Position numbers and translations under genes: made by a program. Of a stretch of 64,000 nt of DNA, positions 43,681 through 56,296 are shown in pieces. This DNA is from Miscanthus floridulus (Eukaryota; Streptophyta; Magnoliopsida; Poales; Poaceae): positions 69,358,485 to 69,422,484 of the forward strand of contig NC_089581.1 in NCBI RefSeq assembly GCF_019320115.1. Direction: 5' to 3'. The notes under the pieces are model-generated. The model was not told the DNA's origin. It made no database searches and saw nothing but the letters and a program-made list of their open reading frames with translations. The stretch's first letter is position 1; each line of letters begins with the position of its first letter.

Positions 43681-43956
43681 CTTGTTGCCCTCCATTGGAG
43701 GCTAGTTGATGCGGCACGGAGGGCGCAGCGCGAGGCGCAAGGCACGAGTGGGGGCGTGAAGCGCGAACAGCGTGAGACACGGGCGGGGTGCGCGGCACGA
43801 GGCGTGAGGGGTGAGGTGCACATGGCGTGAGGCGGGTCTGGTGCGACCGTGCGAGGCCTGAGGCCAGTGCAGGGGTGCACGGCGCGAGGCGGGGAGGCGC
43901 AGGGTGCGGGAAGCACGTGGCCCGAGGTGGGTCCATGTGACCATGCGAGGCACTAG

Positions 43957-44290
43957 TTTTTTTTTTTTTTTTTTTTGAAGAAAGTGCGAGTCGCGAGGTG
44001 CAGGCCGCGTTACCTATCCTCTATCTATGTTGGTGCGGACTTCTCCTCTCGTTGTTGTTTTTTCATGGAGCGCAAGTGTTTGCCGGTGCTGTCGACGGCC
44101 CTAGCTAGCTATTCCGACGATCCGTGGGTATTCTCACTGAGGCCGAGACGCAGTGGGCCGTGCCAACTGGCTAAGAAGGGTCCGATTCAGGGATGCCTCG
44201 TCTACTTGGTGCACATGGCTGATAGGATACATACTGCATTGCATTCTGACCAAGTCCAGTTTGACTGTAACAGAATAGCTAATGGGATAT
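43957..44290. other. Poly-T run and gene-free stretch
   Basis: About 20 T residues followed by low-interest sequence. The open frame 43975-44295 has no recognisable domain. Confidence 0.4.
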
Positions 44291-44329
44291 TTTAGGTTAC
44301 TTTTTTTTTTGTAATGGCAGTGATGACTG

Positions 44330-44959
44330 CTCCCTCCATCCCTATTTAAGTGTCCCCGTGGGATTCAACCAGTTAAACTTTGTCAACTCTGACTCAGTTT
44401 ATAGAAAATATAGGACTTGCTAATTCAGATGCCTAAACTTTAGTTTTCTTTTAGGCGATGGTTATTGCATATGTTTTATTCTGAAATTGCAGATTTCGTT
44501 CAATACAATTCCTGTAGGCGCAATCTGCAATTTTCGGTACTGAGAATAAACAATCCATTAGATAAAACTATAAATTCGACAAAATCTGATTTGTGTTGGC
44601 ACAGAGACAATTTACAATTATTTCTTAATCAGACAAGGACAAAAAATTAATATGTTACGACACAAAGACAAATAATAAATCATAAAAGTAACAATTTACT
44701 TGTACTAGTTGGTGGTACAAGAGTATTGCCTGAAATTATCTTAAAATTCAGGCACCGGAAATATATGAGAAGTAAGTAAATATTGGCAATATTTGTACTT
44801 CTAAATAAATTTATTATGAAAATAGATTCAACAATATATCTAATGATATACTAACTATGTACTATAAATATTAATGTTTTCTTTTATATATTTAGTCAAA
44901 GTTAAATATGTTTGATTTCTTGAGAAGTGAGAACGACAGATAAAAAGGGATGGATGGAG
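44330..44959. mobile_element. Stowaway-like (Tc1/mariner) element, 630 bp
   Basis: Terminal repeats are CTCCCTCCATCCCTATTT at the left and CTCCATCCATCCCTTTTT as reverse complement of the right. The CTCCCTCC start is the hallmark of grass Stowaway-like elements. The interior is AT-rich and non-coding. Confidence 0.75.
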
Positions 44960-45050
44960 TAATTTTTATTCTTTCTGGTTAACATATCAATTTGTAGGCC
45001 TTGAGAGCAGGTTTTTTGCCCAAGTATATGTATTGTATTTTTTTTGTCAT

Positions 45051-45120
45051 ATAATAACTATAGTACGTACGTACGTGTTGGATATAATAACGATAGTACG
45101 TACGTACGTATGTGTTGGAT
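45051..45120. repeat. Two-unit tandem repeat with gtacgtac core
   Basis: Units at 45051-45083 and 45084-45120 share ataataac and tagtacgtacgtacgt, and end tgttggat. The second has 4 extra bases. Confidence 0.85.
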
Positions 45121-45515
45121 AATTTATGTTTTTCTAGATCCTATTACCATGTCAATCTGTAGGCTTGAGAGTGAATCAATAATAAGGAGGCTTCGTTTGT
45201 TAATTACGCAACGATACACCGCCTTGATCGGACCGGGGAGGCGACCGGTGGCAGTCCTAATAAGTGATCAACAGCTAATGCAGTGACAGGAGCACGTACG
45301 TTTTTTTTTTTTTTTTGACACCTGAAGTCTGAGATAACTTAAGAGTAACCTATCTAGCAGTAGTACTAGCACCAGGAACGCAGAACGAATGAAGCGCAGC
45401 TGCAGCATGTAGGATCGATCGGGGTCTTCTCCTCCGGCGCCCGGCGGGAGGCGTACACGTCTTGGATCTTCTGATGAAATTAAAATAAAATGCCACCACA
45501 CCTTGGTTGGTTTCT

Positions 45516-46400
45516 TCAGCTGGATTCTTCTTCTTCTTCGTGGAAGAGCAGCATCTCGCGGTAGCGGCACTCGTGGCTGCAGAAGGCCATCTCCCCCCTG
45601 CAAGAATCCGCTTCACCAGTTTCAAGTTCAACAAGGACGGAATTGGAAGCACAAGATAATTAAAGCACTCACCTATACATGAAGATGTCGTTACCCTGTC
45701 CCAGGTCCTTGCTGCAGCCATGGCACCACCTCAGGAACTCGTCCTCCACGACGACGACGCGCTCGTCGAATATGTGCGTCGTCCTCGGGTTGGGCCCGCG
45801 CGCGATGACGCGGGTGTAGTCCTCCGACGCTTCCATCGTCTCCCTCGGCGACAACACGCACCGGCACCGGCTCCGGCTGCTGCTGCTTTCGGGGGAGCCC
45901 ACCAGCGCGGACGACGAAGCGGAGCTCTGGTACGGCCGGATCCTCTGGCCTGTCGTCAGTACCGTCGCCGCCGGTGGGAGGGCGTCAGCTTCGCCGTTCA
46001 GGGCGCCGGCGAGGCCGACCCCGACGGGCCTCGCCTCCCAGGGGTGCTGGTGGCTCTGCTGGCTCCGGCTCCGGCTCTTGCACCCACGACGATCGTCTCC
46101 GGATGATGATGTCGTCGCCGCCCCGCTACGGGAGAACGGGACGGCCGTGCTCGCCGCAGGTGTGGGGCTGCCGGTCGGTGCCTGCAGCGTGGAGGTGGGG
46201 CTCACCATCACGACGACGGCCCCCGCTAGCTCCGGCGGCGGCGAGAACATTAACGCCTCCTCTCCGGAGACGACGCCACTCCCTGCAGCCAGGAACAGCT
46301 TCGGAGGCACCTTGGGAGGCGGCGGCAAATCAAACGCGGCCTCGCGCTGCCGCTGCTCCGAGACTCCGCCGCCACCTGGCCCAGCCATCCTCCCCGACAT
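45516..46400 (-). CDS. FLZ (FCS-like zinc finger, DUF581) protein
   Basis: Two exons, 46400-45673 and 45597-45516, with a 75-bp GT/AG intron give 269 residues. The FLZ domain is split by the intron at the family's usual place. The first exon ends FLRWCHGCSKDLGQGNDIFM-Y-R and the second adds GEMAFCSHECRYREMLLFHE, giving the two Cys pairs (CHGC and CSHEC). The N-terminal part is low-complexity, rich in Pro, Ser and Arg, with a PPPPKVPPKLFL motif near residue 26 and HIFDERV just before the finger. FLZ proteins are plant-specific adaptors that bind SnRK1 kinase subunits in energy and stress signalling. The length is within the family range and no defect is seen. Upstream, (TGCCTC)n and (GAGGGC)n runs lie 255-365 bp from the ATG. 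Confidence 0.9.
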
Positions 46401-46654
46401 CTTCGTTAGTTCCCGCTTTCGGCGATAGTTACACCGTGATCACTGCGTGCTAGCTGCAAAAATGCCATGGAGACGCGGTCAGGATCATGCATGCTGTAAA
46501 TAAAACTAATATATAGGTTGCATGGACACTGGTTTTTGCTTTGCTTACCAGCTAGTACTTATAACTGATTCAAGAAGAGAGCATGCAGAGTAACAGAGCA
46601 GAGCGGGCAGCCATAGAACGAAGAAATCAAGCAATGGGGGCAAGGCTGATGATG

Positions 46655-46692
46655 CCTGCCTCTGCCTCTGCCTCTGCCTCTGCCTCTGCCTG
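46655..46692. repeat. (TGCCTC)n microsatellite
   Basis: About six hexamer units in the upstream region of the FLZ gene; on the gene's strand they read as GAGGCA, a possible CT/GA-rich leader or promoter element. Confidence 0.85.
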
Positions 46693-46735
46693 TTAAATAC
46701 ATGCATGCAGCTGACCCTTTTCAGTTTTCACATGC

Positions 46736-46765
46736 AGAGGGCGAGGGCGAGGGCGAGGGCGAGCG
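46736..46765. repeat. (GAGGGC)n microsatellite
   Basis: About four to five hexamers, 45 bp further from the FLZ gene than the (TGCCTC)n run. Confidence 0.85.
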
Positions 46766-47026
46766 AGAGGAGGAGATGAGGAGCCCATGGCATGGCCATC
46801 CGATTGCATGCACTGCTGCAGTAGGACCACGACTTGCATTGAGCAGATGCAATTGCAATGAAACAAATTAAAATTAAAAGAGAGAAGAGACGAATTGTAG
46901 ACGATAGACACTTATGGGCCCTGACATAAAGGCGATGGCCCACCTGGCGACTCCGTTAACTCGCTAGTTGCCGCGTGAGTGGCGCCCAAGGATAATCATA
47001 TGCTGCAAACTGTGTACACTCATGCA

Positions 47027-47142
47027 GCCTGTTCGTTTCATCGTAAATGATCGTGGATTATTTACTGCTAGCTGGTATGGTGTGAGAGAAAAATAATATT
47101 CCATCTTATAATCCACGATCATATACGAGCAAGCGAACAGGC
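47027..47142. mobile_element. Small MITE (hAT-like), related to 27051-27159
   Basis: Ends GCCTGTTCGTTTC at the left and GCCTGTTCGCTTG as reverse complement of the right. It includes a gtgagagaaaaat core and a pair of complementary arms, atcgtggatta and taatccacgat, so it would fold as a hairpin. Confidence 0.75.
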
Positions 47143-47419
47143 CGATGAGCCATAAGTCATGACTCGAGCAAGGAAAGTACACATCACTTCGGCATAGACA
47201 CTCATCCTCACTTAGGGCGTCCTCGGTGGTGATGAAGAAATCACTAGCGCTATGAACTGCAGGAACAATAAAAAAGGACGCGAGAATGCATTTTATGAGA
47301 GAGGTTTTATTGGGAAACGTGCGAGACTAGGTAGGTCAATAGGATTCGATCTAGACCGTCTCTAGCCAATATGATTCAATCTAGACCCGCTATTTGATCC
47401 CCCTTGGGGACGACCTTAG

Positions 47420-49160
47420 CAACTCTAGAAATAGCCTTTGAAATAAGGATCTCTATTTTTTATCTGACAACTCTCTAGTCAGGGGCTATTTTTTTAGCCT
47501 CAACTTAAGTAAGGGACCCTACTTCCGAGCCTTCAAACAACTCTTCCAAGAGATGGTTGTCCCAACTTGCAAGAATACACAACTCTTATGAGATACGGCA
47601 TTATGGGGATTTGATAGGTAGCCAACATCTGTATAACCCATTAAACTGGATCTTGGTTTCTTATGTAAAATAACCCAATGAAAGATCTCTTGTACCATTA
47701 AGAAATCTCAAAATAGTTTTAAATCCTACCTAATGACGTTTGGTAGGAGCAAAGCTTTGTCTTGCTAGTAAATTAATTGCAAATGCAATATCCGGCGAGG
47801 TGTTGTTAGCAAGAACCATAAAACACTCCAATGGCACTAAGATATGGAGCCTCTAGTCCCAAAATCTTTTCTCCTTCCTCGCATGGTCTAAATGAGTCTT
47901 TCTCCATGTCTAGAGAGACCTGACCACCATGGGAGTTTTTGTTTGCTATTACTTTGTCCATATTGAATTTCCCCAACACTTTCTGGACACAAGCAACTTG
48001 GTATAAAAAAATTACAGAATAAAGACACTCCAGTTGTAAACCCAATCAAAATTTGGCTGACCCAAATATTTCATTTCAATCTCTGTCTTTAGATGATGAC
48101 GTACTTTATTAATATTGTGTTCATTGCAAATGATGTTTAGATCATCAATATACACCGAAATAATGCAAAATTGTATTGAGGATTTCTTAATGAAAACACA
48201 TGGGCAATCATCATTAGTTATATATCGTTAAAGAATAAGGAATTCACTTAACCAATTGTATCGCATTGGACCCGGTAGTTTCAAACCATATAATGATTTC
48301 TGCAACCTAACACAATACGCGTGCGATTTACCTTAATATTCGGTATACTGAGGGACTATATGGTAGAGCTCCTCCAACTCTAGATTCTCTATGAAAGTTG
48401 ATTCTCTGATAGAAGTGTTTCTCTGACTGAAAATGTTTCTCTATGATTCTCTAGTTTAAACTCTATACATACAATTATTCTGTGCGTGAATCAGGAGAAG
48501 CTAGTTTTTTAAGCTCCTAACTCCCTTGTTCATTTTAGAGAATCACTTTATAGAATCAGCATGAAATCACCTCTTAGTAAAGAACTGTGTGGCAGAGCTC
48601 CTCCTGGATTTAGCATGGAAGTTGCTCTAGGAGCTCTGCCTTACAGGGCTTGATTCTCTCATGGACTTTCATGTACTATCTCAGAATCCAATGACCCATA
48701 CAAGTATGTGATGACTACATCCATCAACTGCATAGATAGGTGATTTTGTGATGCTAGTGATATTAAATATCAGAGTGTTATGCCACTCATTGCTAGAGAG
48801 TAAGTCTCTTTGAAATCAACACGGTTCTTTGCGTAAAACCTTGTGCCACAAGCCTTGCTTTATATCTCACCACTTCATTGTTTTCATTCCACTTTTGGAT
48901 AAAAACCCATTTGTACCCGGAAGGTACTAGGGGGTGTTTGCAATACAACAAAAAAACACTTCCCTTTTATAAAGAAAGACAATATTTATTTCAATTGTAT
49001 CCTTCCATTTATCCTAATCTGAGCACTTCTTGCTATCGTACATAGACTTAGGATCTAAATCACATCGAAGGATGTTTGCAATTGTTTAGAGAAATAAGTA
49101 TCAACAATTGTGGCCTTACAATCGTAAGACTCTCTAGTCTCTATGAAATTCATGGCAATT
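47420..49160 (-). pseudogene. Decayed Ty1/copia RT/RNase H remnant
   Basis: Translated on the minus strand with frameshifts, it shows, from right to left: a [17 protein letters not shown] RT start near 48900 with [11 protein letters not shown] near 48850, an LYGLKLPG…YNWLSEF block near 48270, VYIDDLNII near 48140, EMKYLG near 48070, and RNase H-side sequence to about 47450. LTRs were not identified. It is separate from, and much older than, the Copia element at 35338. A MITE interrupts it. Confidence 0.75.
48351..48650. mobile_element. MITE inserted in the Copia remnant
   Basis: Ends gggactatatggtagagctcc at the left and agccctgtaaggcagagctc as reverse complement of the right. The interior repeats attctct and gagctcc motifs in both orientations. 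Confidence 0.7.
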
Positions 49161-50213
49161 TAATCAATCCTTAAAGGTTCATCGTGACTTTCTAAAATGA
49201 TGGATCTAGGGTTTTCTATTGTTCCATTTTTAGTGTTTATGCACATAATTGAGCTAGCTAGATTATGGATCACATCTACTCATAGAATATTGAATATCCT
49301 CCAGGTGTCTATTAACCATAGATTAATTTGCACTTATAGCTTTCTTTTGCTTGCCAGCAATCAAATGACGGTCCTCGAGGGACATGGGGAAAAGGACTTT
49401 GGTTGATAGACCACTATGAGGGGTGAGTGTCATGCTCAAGGCATAAGGTTTAGTGCCACTTAGGCCTACTTCACAACTACTATAGGCTACTAATGGGCTA
49501 GGGTTCTTACAATATATTTTGACTTTGGCTGGTGGATAGGACTAGTGTTAGTCGGCCTAGTTTGTGGTGGCGGTGTTTACCTAAGACAGTAATTCGTCGA
49601 AGGTGTTCATGTGGGGTAATGGTATACTCTCCGTAGAGGTTTATAATTTATGCGTATAGCCGCGATCTCAGTCATGATCACTTAACTATGTGCATGACTC
49701 AACTATCTACTCTTCTCTTGTGTTGCTTTCTAGATCCCCTCCAAAGACAGGTCTGGCTTGAGGCCTTTGAGACGAGGGAAGTGCGAAGGCCACCTCATTG
49801 CTTAGACTGAGAGGATGGAGTGTTGTGAGGGTGAATGAGTGGTGAGATGAGATGTGAAGTGGAGTGTGGATGTGTGAATCAGAATGTGGGTTGGGATTCA
49901 AGAACATATATCTTATGCATACACTTGTTGCTTTCCCATATGCACTAAGGATGCAAACTATAGTCAAACTATTACCTGATCTCTTTATTTTCTATTTCCA
50001 CTAGAGCTCATTGGTGCTGACCATTTCCTTCACACATCTGGTGTTGTGCAGATTTCTTGACTTTGTAGTGGTGCTAAGAATAGTAGTTGGTTTTCGTCCT
50101 ACACTGAAGGATGCCTCTAGATTGGAGAATCGCCAAGCTTCACTATGATGTTTAGAATATTGGTGTTCTGTTTGATTTTAGCCTAGAGGGCTTGTATCCA
50201 ATAATCTTATTAT
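49161..50213. other. Intergenic DNA, probably old LTR fragments
   Basis: The stretch 49500-49690 contains gtatactctccgtagaggtt and tgcgtatagccgcgatctc, phrases that I associate with Gypsy LTRs in grasses. No ends were resolved and no gene is visible. Confidence 0.4.
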
Positions 50214-53200
50214 TGTAACACCCTCGGTGTTACACTGCACATCCTTTTGCTAAAACACTGCATGAGCATCATATTTATGTGTAAATGTGTGTAATATAGG
50301 GTGTAAAGCAATGTACGTAACTTGAAACGTTCATCGGAAACGCGAAACGAATGTTATATTTCATGTCGCGTTATATCACTTAGGGTTCTAAATGAATTTT
50401 TATTGAACGAGAATGTTGTAGAACGTATAGATGAAACTTTAATAAAGTTTGTAGTACAAACTTCGTAGGTGACGATGAAATACCTGCGATCACGAAAGGA
50501 ATTCACTAGCTAGCATATCGAATAGCTTGGAAATCAAATTCGACGCGAATTCGATCGAGACTTGGTCGAATTTCCTAAGTCGGAAAACGCTTTGACGAAG
50601 CTAAGTTCGACAATTTTTGTAGGAGATTTGAGTTAAGTAGTGACAAGATGTTTTAGCTTAGTTTGGTAGCCCTATGTGTCCTCTTGATCATTGTGAAGTG
50701 GGTTTAGGTCGAGAGACAACCATGGGGTAGGATTAGAGGCTTTAAAATTCGTGCTTGGCATGTTCTTGGTGGGTTTGCAGGCAGTGCGCGGTCACCACGC
50801 GTGGCCCCGGCATCGATGTGCTGGCCTTGCCACGTGGCTGGCCATGGCCGCCCTGGCTGGGCTGGCCGCTATGCCTGTCTTCGGCTACTGCCCCCTCCTC
50901 AGCGGTCGCCGTGCTGTTGTCCCCTCTCCCTCTTACGCCGTGACCCCACCCAGTCACCGCCGTCGTCCTGGTGGGGTGGTGCTCACCTGAGGCTGAGTCA
51001 CCTCTCCCATGTGCACCTGTCCACCATCGCCCATGTCTCGCCGAGGCAACACGACGCCACTCAGCCGGGTCTCTGTGGCTTGCATCGTGTCGTCGCTGCC
51101 GCTGCTGCGCGCGCCCGCTACATCGTCACATGGCCCTACCCACGCCATCATCTCGCACATGAATGGCACTGCATGTTGTCGTACTTGGCCTACTATGGTC
51201 GGCACATGGCCCTTGCCAGCGTCGTTGCCTAGCCCCGATGTGACCCTGCGCTTGGCCCGATTCCTTTATTGCGCAATGGCATGTGGTGGCACCGTGTGGG
51301 TCAAGCTCTTCCTAGCTCCCTCTTCCATCACCTCCATTCAGCGAGCCAGTTCGTAGCACCTAGTCTTTCCTGCAGTAAATGCTAGAGCCAGTCGAGAGTT
51401 GGGAAGCCTAATTTAATGCCAAGCCCGTCTACTGCACGGTCGGGCTCTGTCGAGCGCCAATTTGGGATTTCCCCCATCGCCCGCCACCATAAGACTAAGC
51501 TAAGTCATCCATCTAATTGGCCTTGCATAGTCCACCTCCGTCCAATTAACTAAGACCCAACTAGCTCTAGTAGTCAGTTTGCGATTGGAGTAATCTCAAC
51601 GAGCTATCATCCTCCAGTGAGGTACTACGGAGCATTTTCCCCAAGGCGGTCCACCATGGCTGTCGAGGCGGGTGCTCGGCAAGGGCATCGTTCCTTACCC
51701 CTTTGTATCAATTGAGAGGTGCATTTGCATCTCCTTGACTCGGTTGCCCCTCCTATGTAACAGTGTCACCAGGGGTGCAGCGAGTCACCGAGAACGCCGT
51801 TGCCACGCTTGCCGTGAACCAGAGAAACCCTACGCACATGGCCAACCGCCTTTCTATGCCTCATGACTTCATCTAGGGCATCCTACATGTCTTTAGTGAG
51901 GCCCTCCTGCTCCTAGGGTAGATGGTTGAGTCGGTTAGGGCCGAGGCTCGCTGGAGCGCGTGGCCACCACCGTCGACGCAGTGTAGCTACTGTGTCTGTA
52001 GCCAGCTTGTTTGGAAGTAGAACGGGTATGTCTAGGACCTCTAGAATGTTATCATTACTCTAGGCATGGAGTCTAGGTAGTGCTGGTAGCACTAGGCTAG
52101 ATGTTTTTCCCAGTGTCAGTGTCACCACGGCCAAACCCCATCGTGGTGCATGGCCACGCCTCTGTGCGGCACCAATCGTGGTGTTTTGTACCTCTATCGA
52201 CTGCGCTTGCAATGAAGAGTGTCATGGTGGTGAGGTTTGCTGCCGAGGAGGTTTGTGCTCACCGGCATTTGGCCGGAGAGGCCGCAGCCTTTGTTAAGTT
52301 CTGGCTAGGGACCTTGAAAAATGGGAATTCGAGTAAGAGCAGGGTGCTAGATGCAAAGGTCATGACTCAGTTAAATAGTGTTGAGTTAGCTTCATGAATA
52401 GGATAGAGAACGGGGGCTCTTTAGCTAAAGAGCCAGCTTGCATGTGGGTTCCGCCGTGGCTGTGTAGCGTGGGCTACGTCCGCACGCCGCACACGTGGGC
52501 TACGTCGGTGGCTCGCGTTTGCGCGCATTGCGCGAGTGTGGGCCGAGCCGCGTGGGCTGTGCTGGAGTGCTGCACATGCGCAGGAGTGGGCCACGCCACT
52601 CGCTCGTGCGCCATGCTGTGGAATTCGGTTTCTCATTTTCCAGTGAATTAGTAATGGTTTATTCAATTTAGTTTTGAGCTAAACTTTGAAAAATTATAGT
52701 AAATTCTATAGATGTCTAAAAATAGTGAAAGAAAAATTGTTAGGTTCACAAAAATGCTATCTATCTATTGGTGTAGTTAGTTTATAGTTAGTTATGATAA
52801 TGATAGTTTCATAAATTCAATTTATAAAGCTTAGTATTAGTTAGCTTAATATTTGTAGGAATTTTTGTGGCAAATCGGTGATAGCTTTAGCCATGAAATT
52901 TTTACAGTAGGCTCATTAGATTATTATGTGTTCACTGTAATTTTGTGGCACTAGAGTAGGATGGTAAATAGAATAGCTAGTACTCTTTGTTTTATCATAT
53001 ATAAAGTAAATCGATGTTAAGAATAGGGATTCCTTTAGTCGCTAAGTTAATACATGAAACGTCTCATACCTAGTTAGTGGGAATGACAGAGGACGTAGCA
53101 TCTTAGTCGGTAGAGTTCGTGCCTACGGACGAAAAGGACTAGGAGGAGATTATTGAGGAGTACGAGGAGGACGTTCTCGTACAGGAGGGAGCCCTGGAGC

Positions 53201-54576
53201 CGTTCGTTGCTGACTTTGTTGACACACTATCTGCCCAAGGCAAGCCCTAGTGCATAACCCTTATTTTGAAAGATCACTGAATATATATGATGTGCATTTA
53301 CGTACAGGCATTTTATGGAACCTACATGCATAGATATATCTACCTATGAGTCCTACTAGTATAGGTCGAGTAGCTGCTATGCTTAGGAGTTTGGTAGCGT
53401 GAGTAACCTGTCGTTACTCACAATAGGTGATAATTACGATCACTCATGATAAAATGGTGGAAAGGAAAATGGTGACCAGGCTGGGATATGGTTTGGGTAT
53501 TGGTGGGTGTAAGAGGTTGTATCCTGCGGCCAACAGGGCATAGCTTGGTTACACTTTTTCCCTGTCTGTGTCAGTTAAGGACCGGTCGTTGCATTGGATG
53601 CTAGGAAAGTCACAGACTTATTATCCCGAGCACATACTTGGGTATGGGCGTTGGGAAGACTTGTTGCTCTCTTATCATGGGTTCCAGCTCTTTCCAGACC
53701 AACTGATTGGAGGCAGAGATGGTGGAGGTCTAAGCACCGCACTGAGTCCAGGACTTAGGAGCGGGGGCTTGGAGTCCAAGTTTGGACGGGGACCTGGACC
53801 CCGTGATAGGAGAGTGGTGGGTTGGTCCTACTTGTGCCTGGGGTACAAACATAGTGTGTGTTTTTGGGGTACCCAGCTGGGCACATTGATTCACGAATCG
53901 CCGGGCAATCCGGTACGGCTTGTCTAAACTCTGGCATCGTAATAAGAACTGAAGGATGAAAGGTGATGAAATGGAACTATTTGCTCAACCCTTGCTTTAA
54001 AATAGAATAAGTGCTTACATAGAATGGCTAGATAATAAATTAATCATGACTGCAAATATTAACTTACATAAGGATTCACTATTAGTATTGCTTTCTGCAA
54101 AAAGGAAACCAACAAACCATAAAGCTTATCATATTCCTTGGAGTCAGGAAATTATTCCCACTAGTCGGATAAGGCTTGCGAGTACATTGTGTACTTAGGG
54201 TTTATTTACCCATGTTGTAGGTACTGCTTGAGACGTAGCCGTTATGTGAAGGATACTTCTGGTGGGCATAGACAGATCCTTGATTATTATCGATAGATGT
54301 TTACTTGATGTTTATTTTCATTCCACTGTTTAATATTCCGCACTGTGACTTTGGTAATGTAATAATACAATTTTTAATAACCTTGAATGTATGAAATGGA
54401 CTAAGTTTGTAACTCGTTCTTATTATTGGATCCTTGGGGAAAATGTGGACTCTTCAGGCTCTCCCTTGGGGTGTGCCCGACGGAACCCGTCCGCTGTAGC
54501 TTGCTTTCGGGGTGCTTAGTATCTGGTGGAAGACGAGTGCCTCCATAAGTGCGTTATTTTGGATGATTCTGCCACA
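50214..54576 (+). repeat. 5' LTR of the Gypsy element (4.36 kb)
   Basis: Bounded by TGTAACACCC at the left and ccaca two bases before the PBS. It contains a coding-like relic at 53090-53245 (EEIIEEYEEDVLVQEGALEP) and several GC-rich blocks with chance frames (50740-51360 and 52390-52670). Confidence 0.75.
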
Positions 54577-54578
54577 GT

Positions 54579-54591
54579 TGGTATCAGAGCC
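54579..54591 (+). promoter_or_regulatory. Gypsy primer binding site
   Basis: TGGTATCAGAGCC, complementary to the initiator methionine tRNA 3' end, two bases after the LTR. Confidence 0.9.
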
Positions 54592-55050
54592 AACAATGAG
54601 TTTACGAGTTCATCACTCTTTTCCAAAACCTAAAATTTGATGAACAAAAGTTTTGCAAAAAGTCGGTTGCGCTAAAATTATCTAAATAAGTATAAGCCCT
54701 AGCAATATGGTCTATCTAGGATAGCGGCACTAGTTTTATCTAATCAGTTTTCTATAGGTACACTGACTTACGTTGCGTAAGAAATCACTTAGCATACGGA
54801 AAGTGAGTGTGCGATGTGTTGAAATTTTGCGAATGCCACTATATTCCGACCTGAGTGAGCATATAGGCCGATGCCTGCATCATGATATGAGAATATTGCT
54901 AAAACTAAATCCCCCCTACATGTATAATTTAGATTAGTAAATTGATAGGATAAATTAAAAGAATGCTTTAATAAATGTCTTGTCATTTCTCTAATCCCTT
55001 GTTTCTGATCTAGAGGGTTGTTCTAAATGGATGGTTCCTATCTGTTATAG

Positions 55051-56286
55051 ATGAACCTGAGGTCCAGTCGTGGGAGCAACGATGCCGGGGCGGGCCACGG
55101 TCTTGGTGAGGGCCAAGGTGAAAGTGGCTGGGGCAATGAGCATGGCAAGAGGGAGAGCCAAGAGGCTCCACTTCTGGCTCCTCCTCCTCCACCACCGTCA
55201 CCTCCGATGACTCATGCGGAGATGATGGTGGAGATGTTGGCTGCTCGCCATGAGTTAGCCTATGCCATGGAGCTATTGGCACAGGCTATTGGTGGCTTTG
55301 CCCGTGGAGGCCACGGGGGCAATGGTGGGAATGGGGGTGGTGCTCGTGGTCCTGAGGGACCCTGCTCTTATAAGGATTTCTGAAAGACGCACCCACCCAT
55401 GTTCACACCGATGGCTGAGCCCCTAGATGCAGAGCATTGACTTCACATTCTGGAGCAAAAGTTTCTATTGCTCACCGTGACTGATGAGCATAAGGTGCGC
55501 TTTGCAGCGCAATAGTTGTTGGGGTCCGTGAGTGCATAGTGGGATACATTCAATGCCATGCAGTAGGCAGATCATCGGGTGATCTAGTAGGAGTTTACAT
55601 CGGTCTTCAGAGAGTATTATATTCCTACTGGTGTTCTCAACAGAAAGTTGATAGAGTTTCTAGACCTTTGGCAAGGAAGTATGACCGTGATGGACTATGT
55701 CAACAAGTTCAATCACTTATCATAGTATGCTAGGACTCATGTGGATACAGATGAGAAGAAGAGGGACTGCTTCTATCGTGGACTCTACTGTAGCTTATAG
55801 AAGGAGTTATATACTAGGAACTATCAGACCTTTGGGGCGATGATGAACGTTGTCATTGCCATGAAGGGCTTGCAGCGTGACTCATAGGCAGAATGGAAGC
55901 GTAAGCGGGTGGCTACTGGGTCTTCTAGTCACCCCATGCCTAGAAAGTACAGGTTGTCAGGTGGGTGCCCTATCATTCCTCGAGTAGGCATTCATTTCGA
56001 CAGCCACATCAGACTTTTCAGGCTCCTTCCATGCAGTACCGTGCACCTACTCAGCAAGTGCAACACTAGCAGCCCCAAGGATAGCAGGTCCCATCTCATT
56101 TGGATAGGGAAACAAGTCGGGTGCTTGTTTCAAATGTGGCAAGAAAGGCCACTATGCCTGAAAGTGTCCACAAAACCAGCCAGCCCAGTCTGCTCAGCCA
56201 TCAGCTAACTTCAGGCTAATCAAGAGGACAGTGATCAAGAAGAAAGTGCCAGTCAGCCAATCTGGACAGGTTAATTTCATGTAGGC
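55051..56286 (+). pseudogene. Gypsy gag with zinc knuckle, broken
   Basis: Opens at 55051 with a Gly/His/Pro-rich N-terminus (GNGGNGGGARGPEG). It is then interrupted by a stop at 55381 inside the start of the capsid-like domain (KTHPPMFTPMAEPLDAEH). Later pieces include KFLLLTVTDEHKVRFAA. A CCHC knuckle near 56115-56165 (CFKCGKKGHYA, stop, KCPQ) has a TGA inside it. Several frameshifts separate the parts. It once encoded the particle protein and is dead here. Confidence 0.8.
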
Positions 56287-56296
56287 TGAGGAAATA

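Noticed and set aside
45720..46453. Plus-strand frames of 116-159 codons over the FLZ gene
   Set aside because: Antisense shadows; the minus strand has the conserved FLZ finger and correct intron.
50740..51360. Overlapping frames up to 143 codons on both strands
   Set aside because: They lie inside the Gypsy 5' LTR in a GC-rich block and have no recognisable domain.
53568..53927. 119-codon plus-strand frame
   Set aside because: Part of the Gypsy LTR; the sequence type is common LTR text and shows no protein family.
54579..54591. tRNA-like match
   Set aside because: Only the 3'-end complement used as a primer binding site is present, not a tRNA gene; the same applies to 17489-17500 and 40381-40391.
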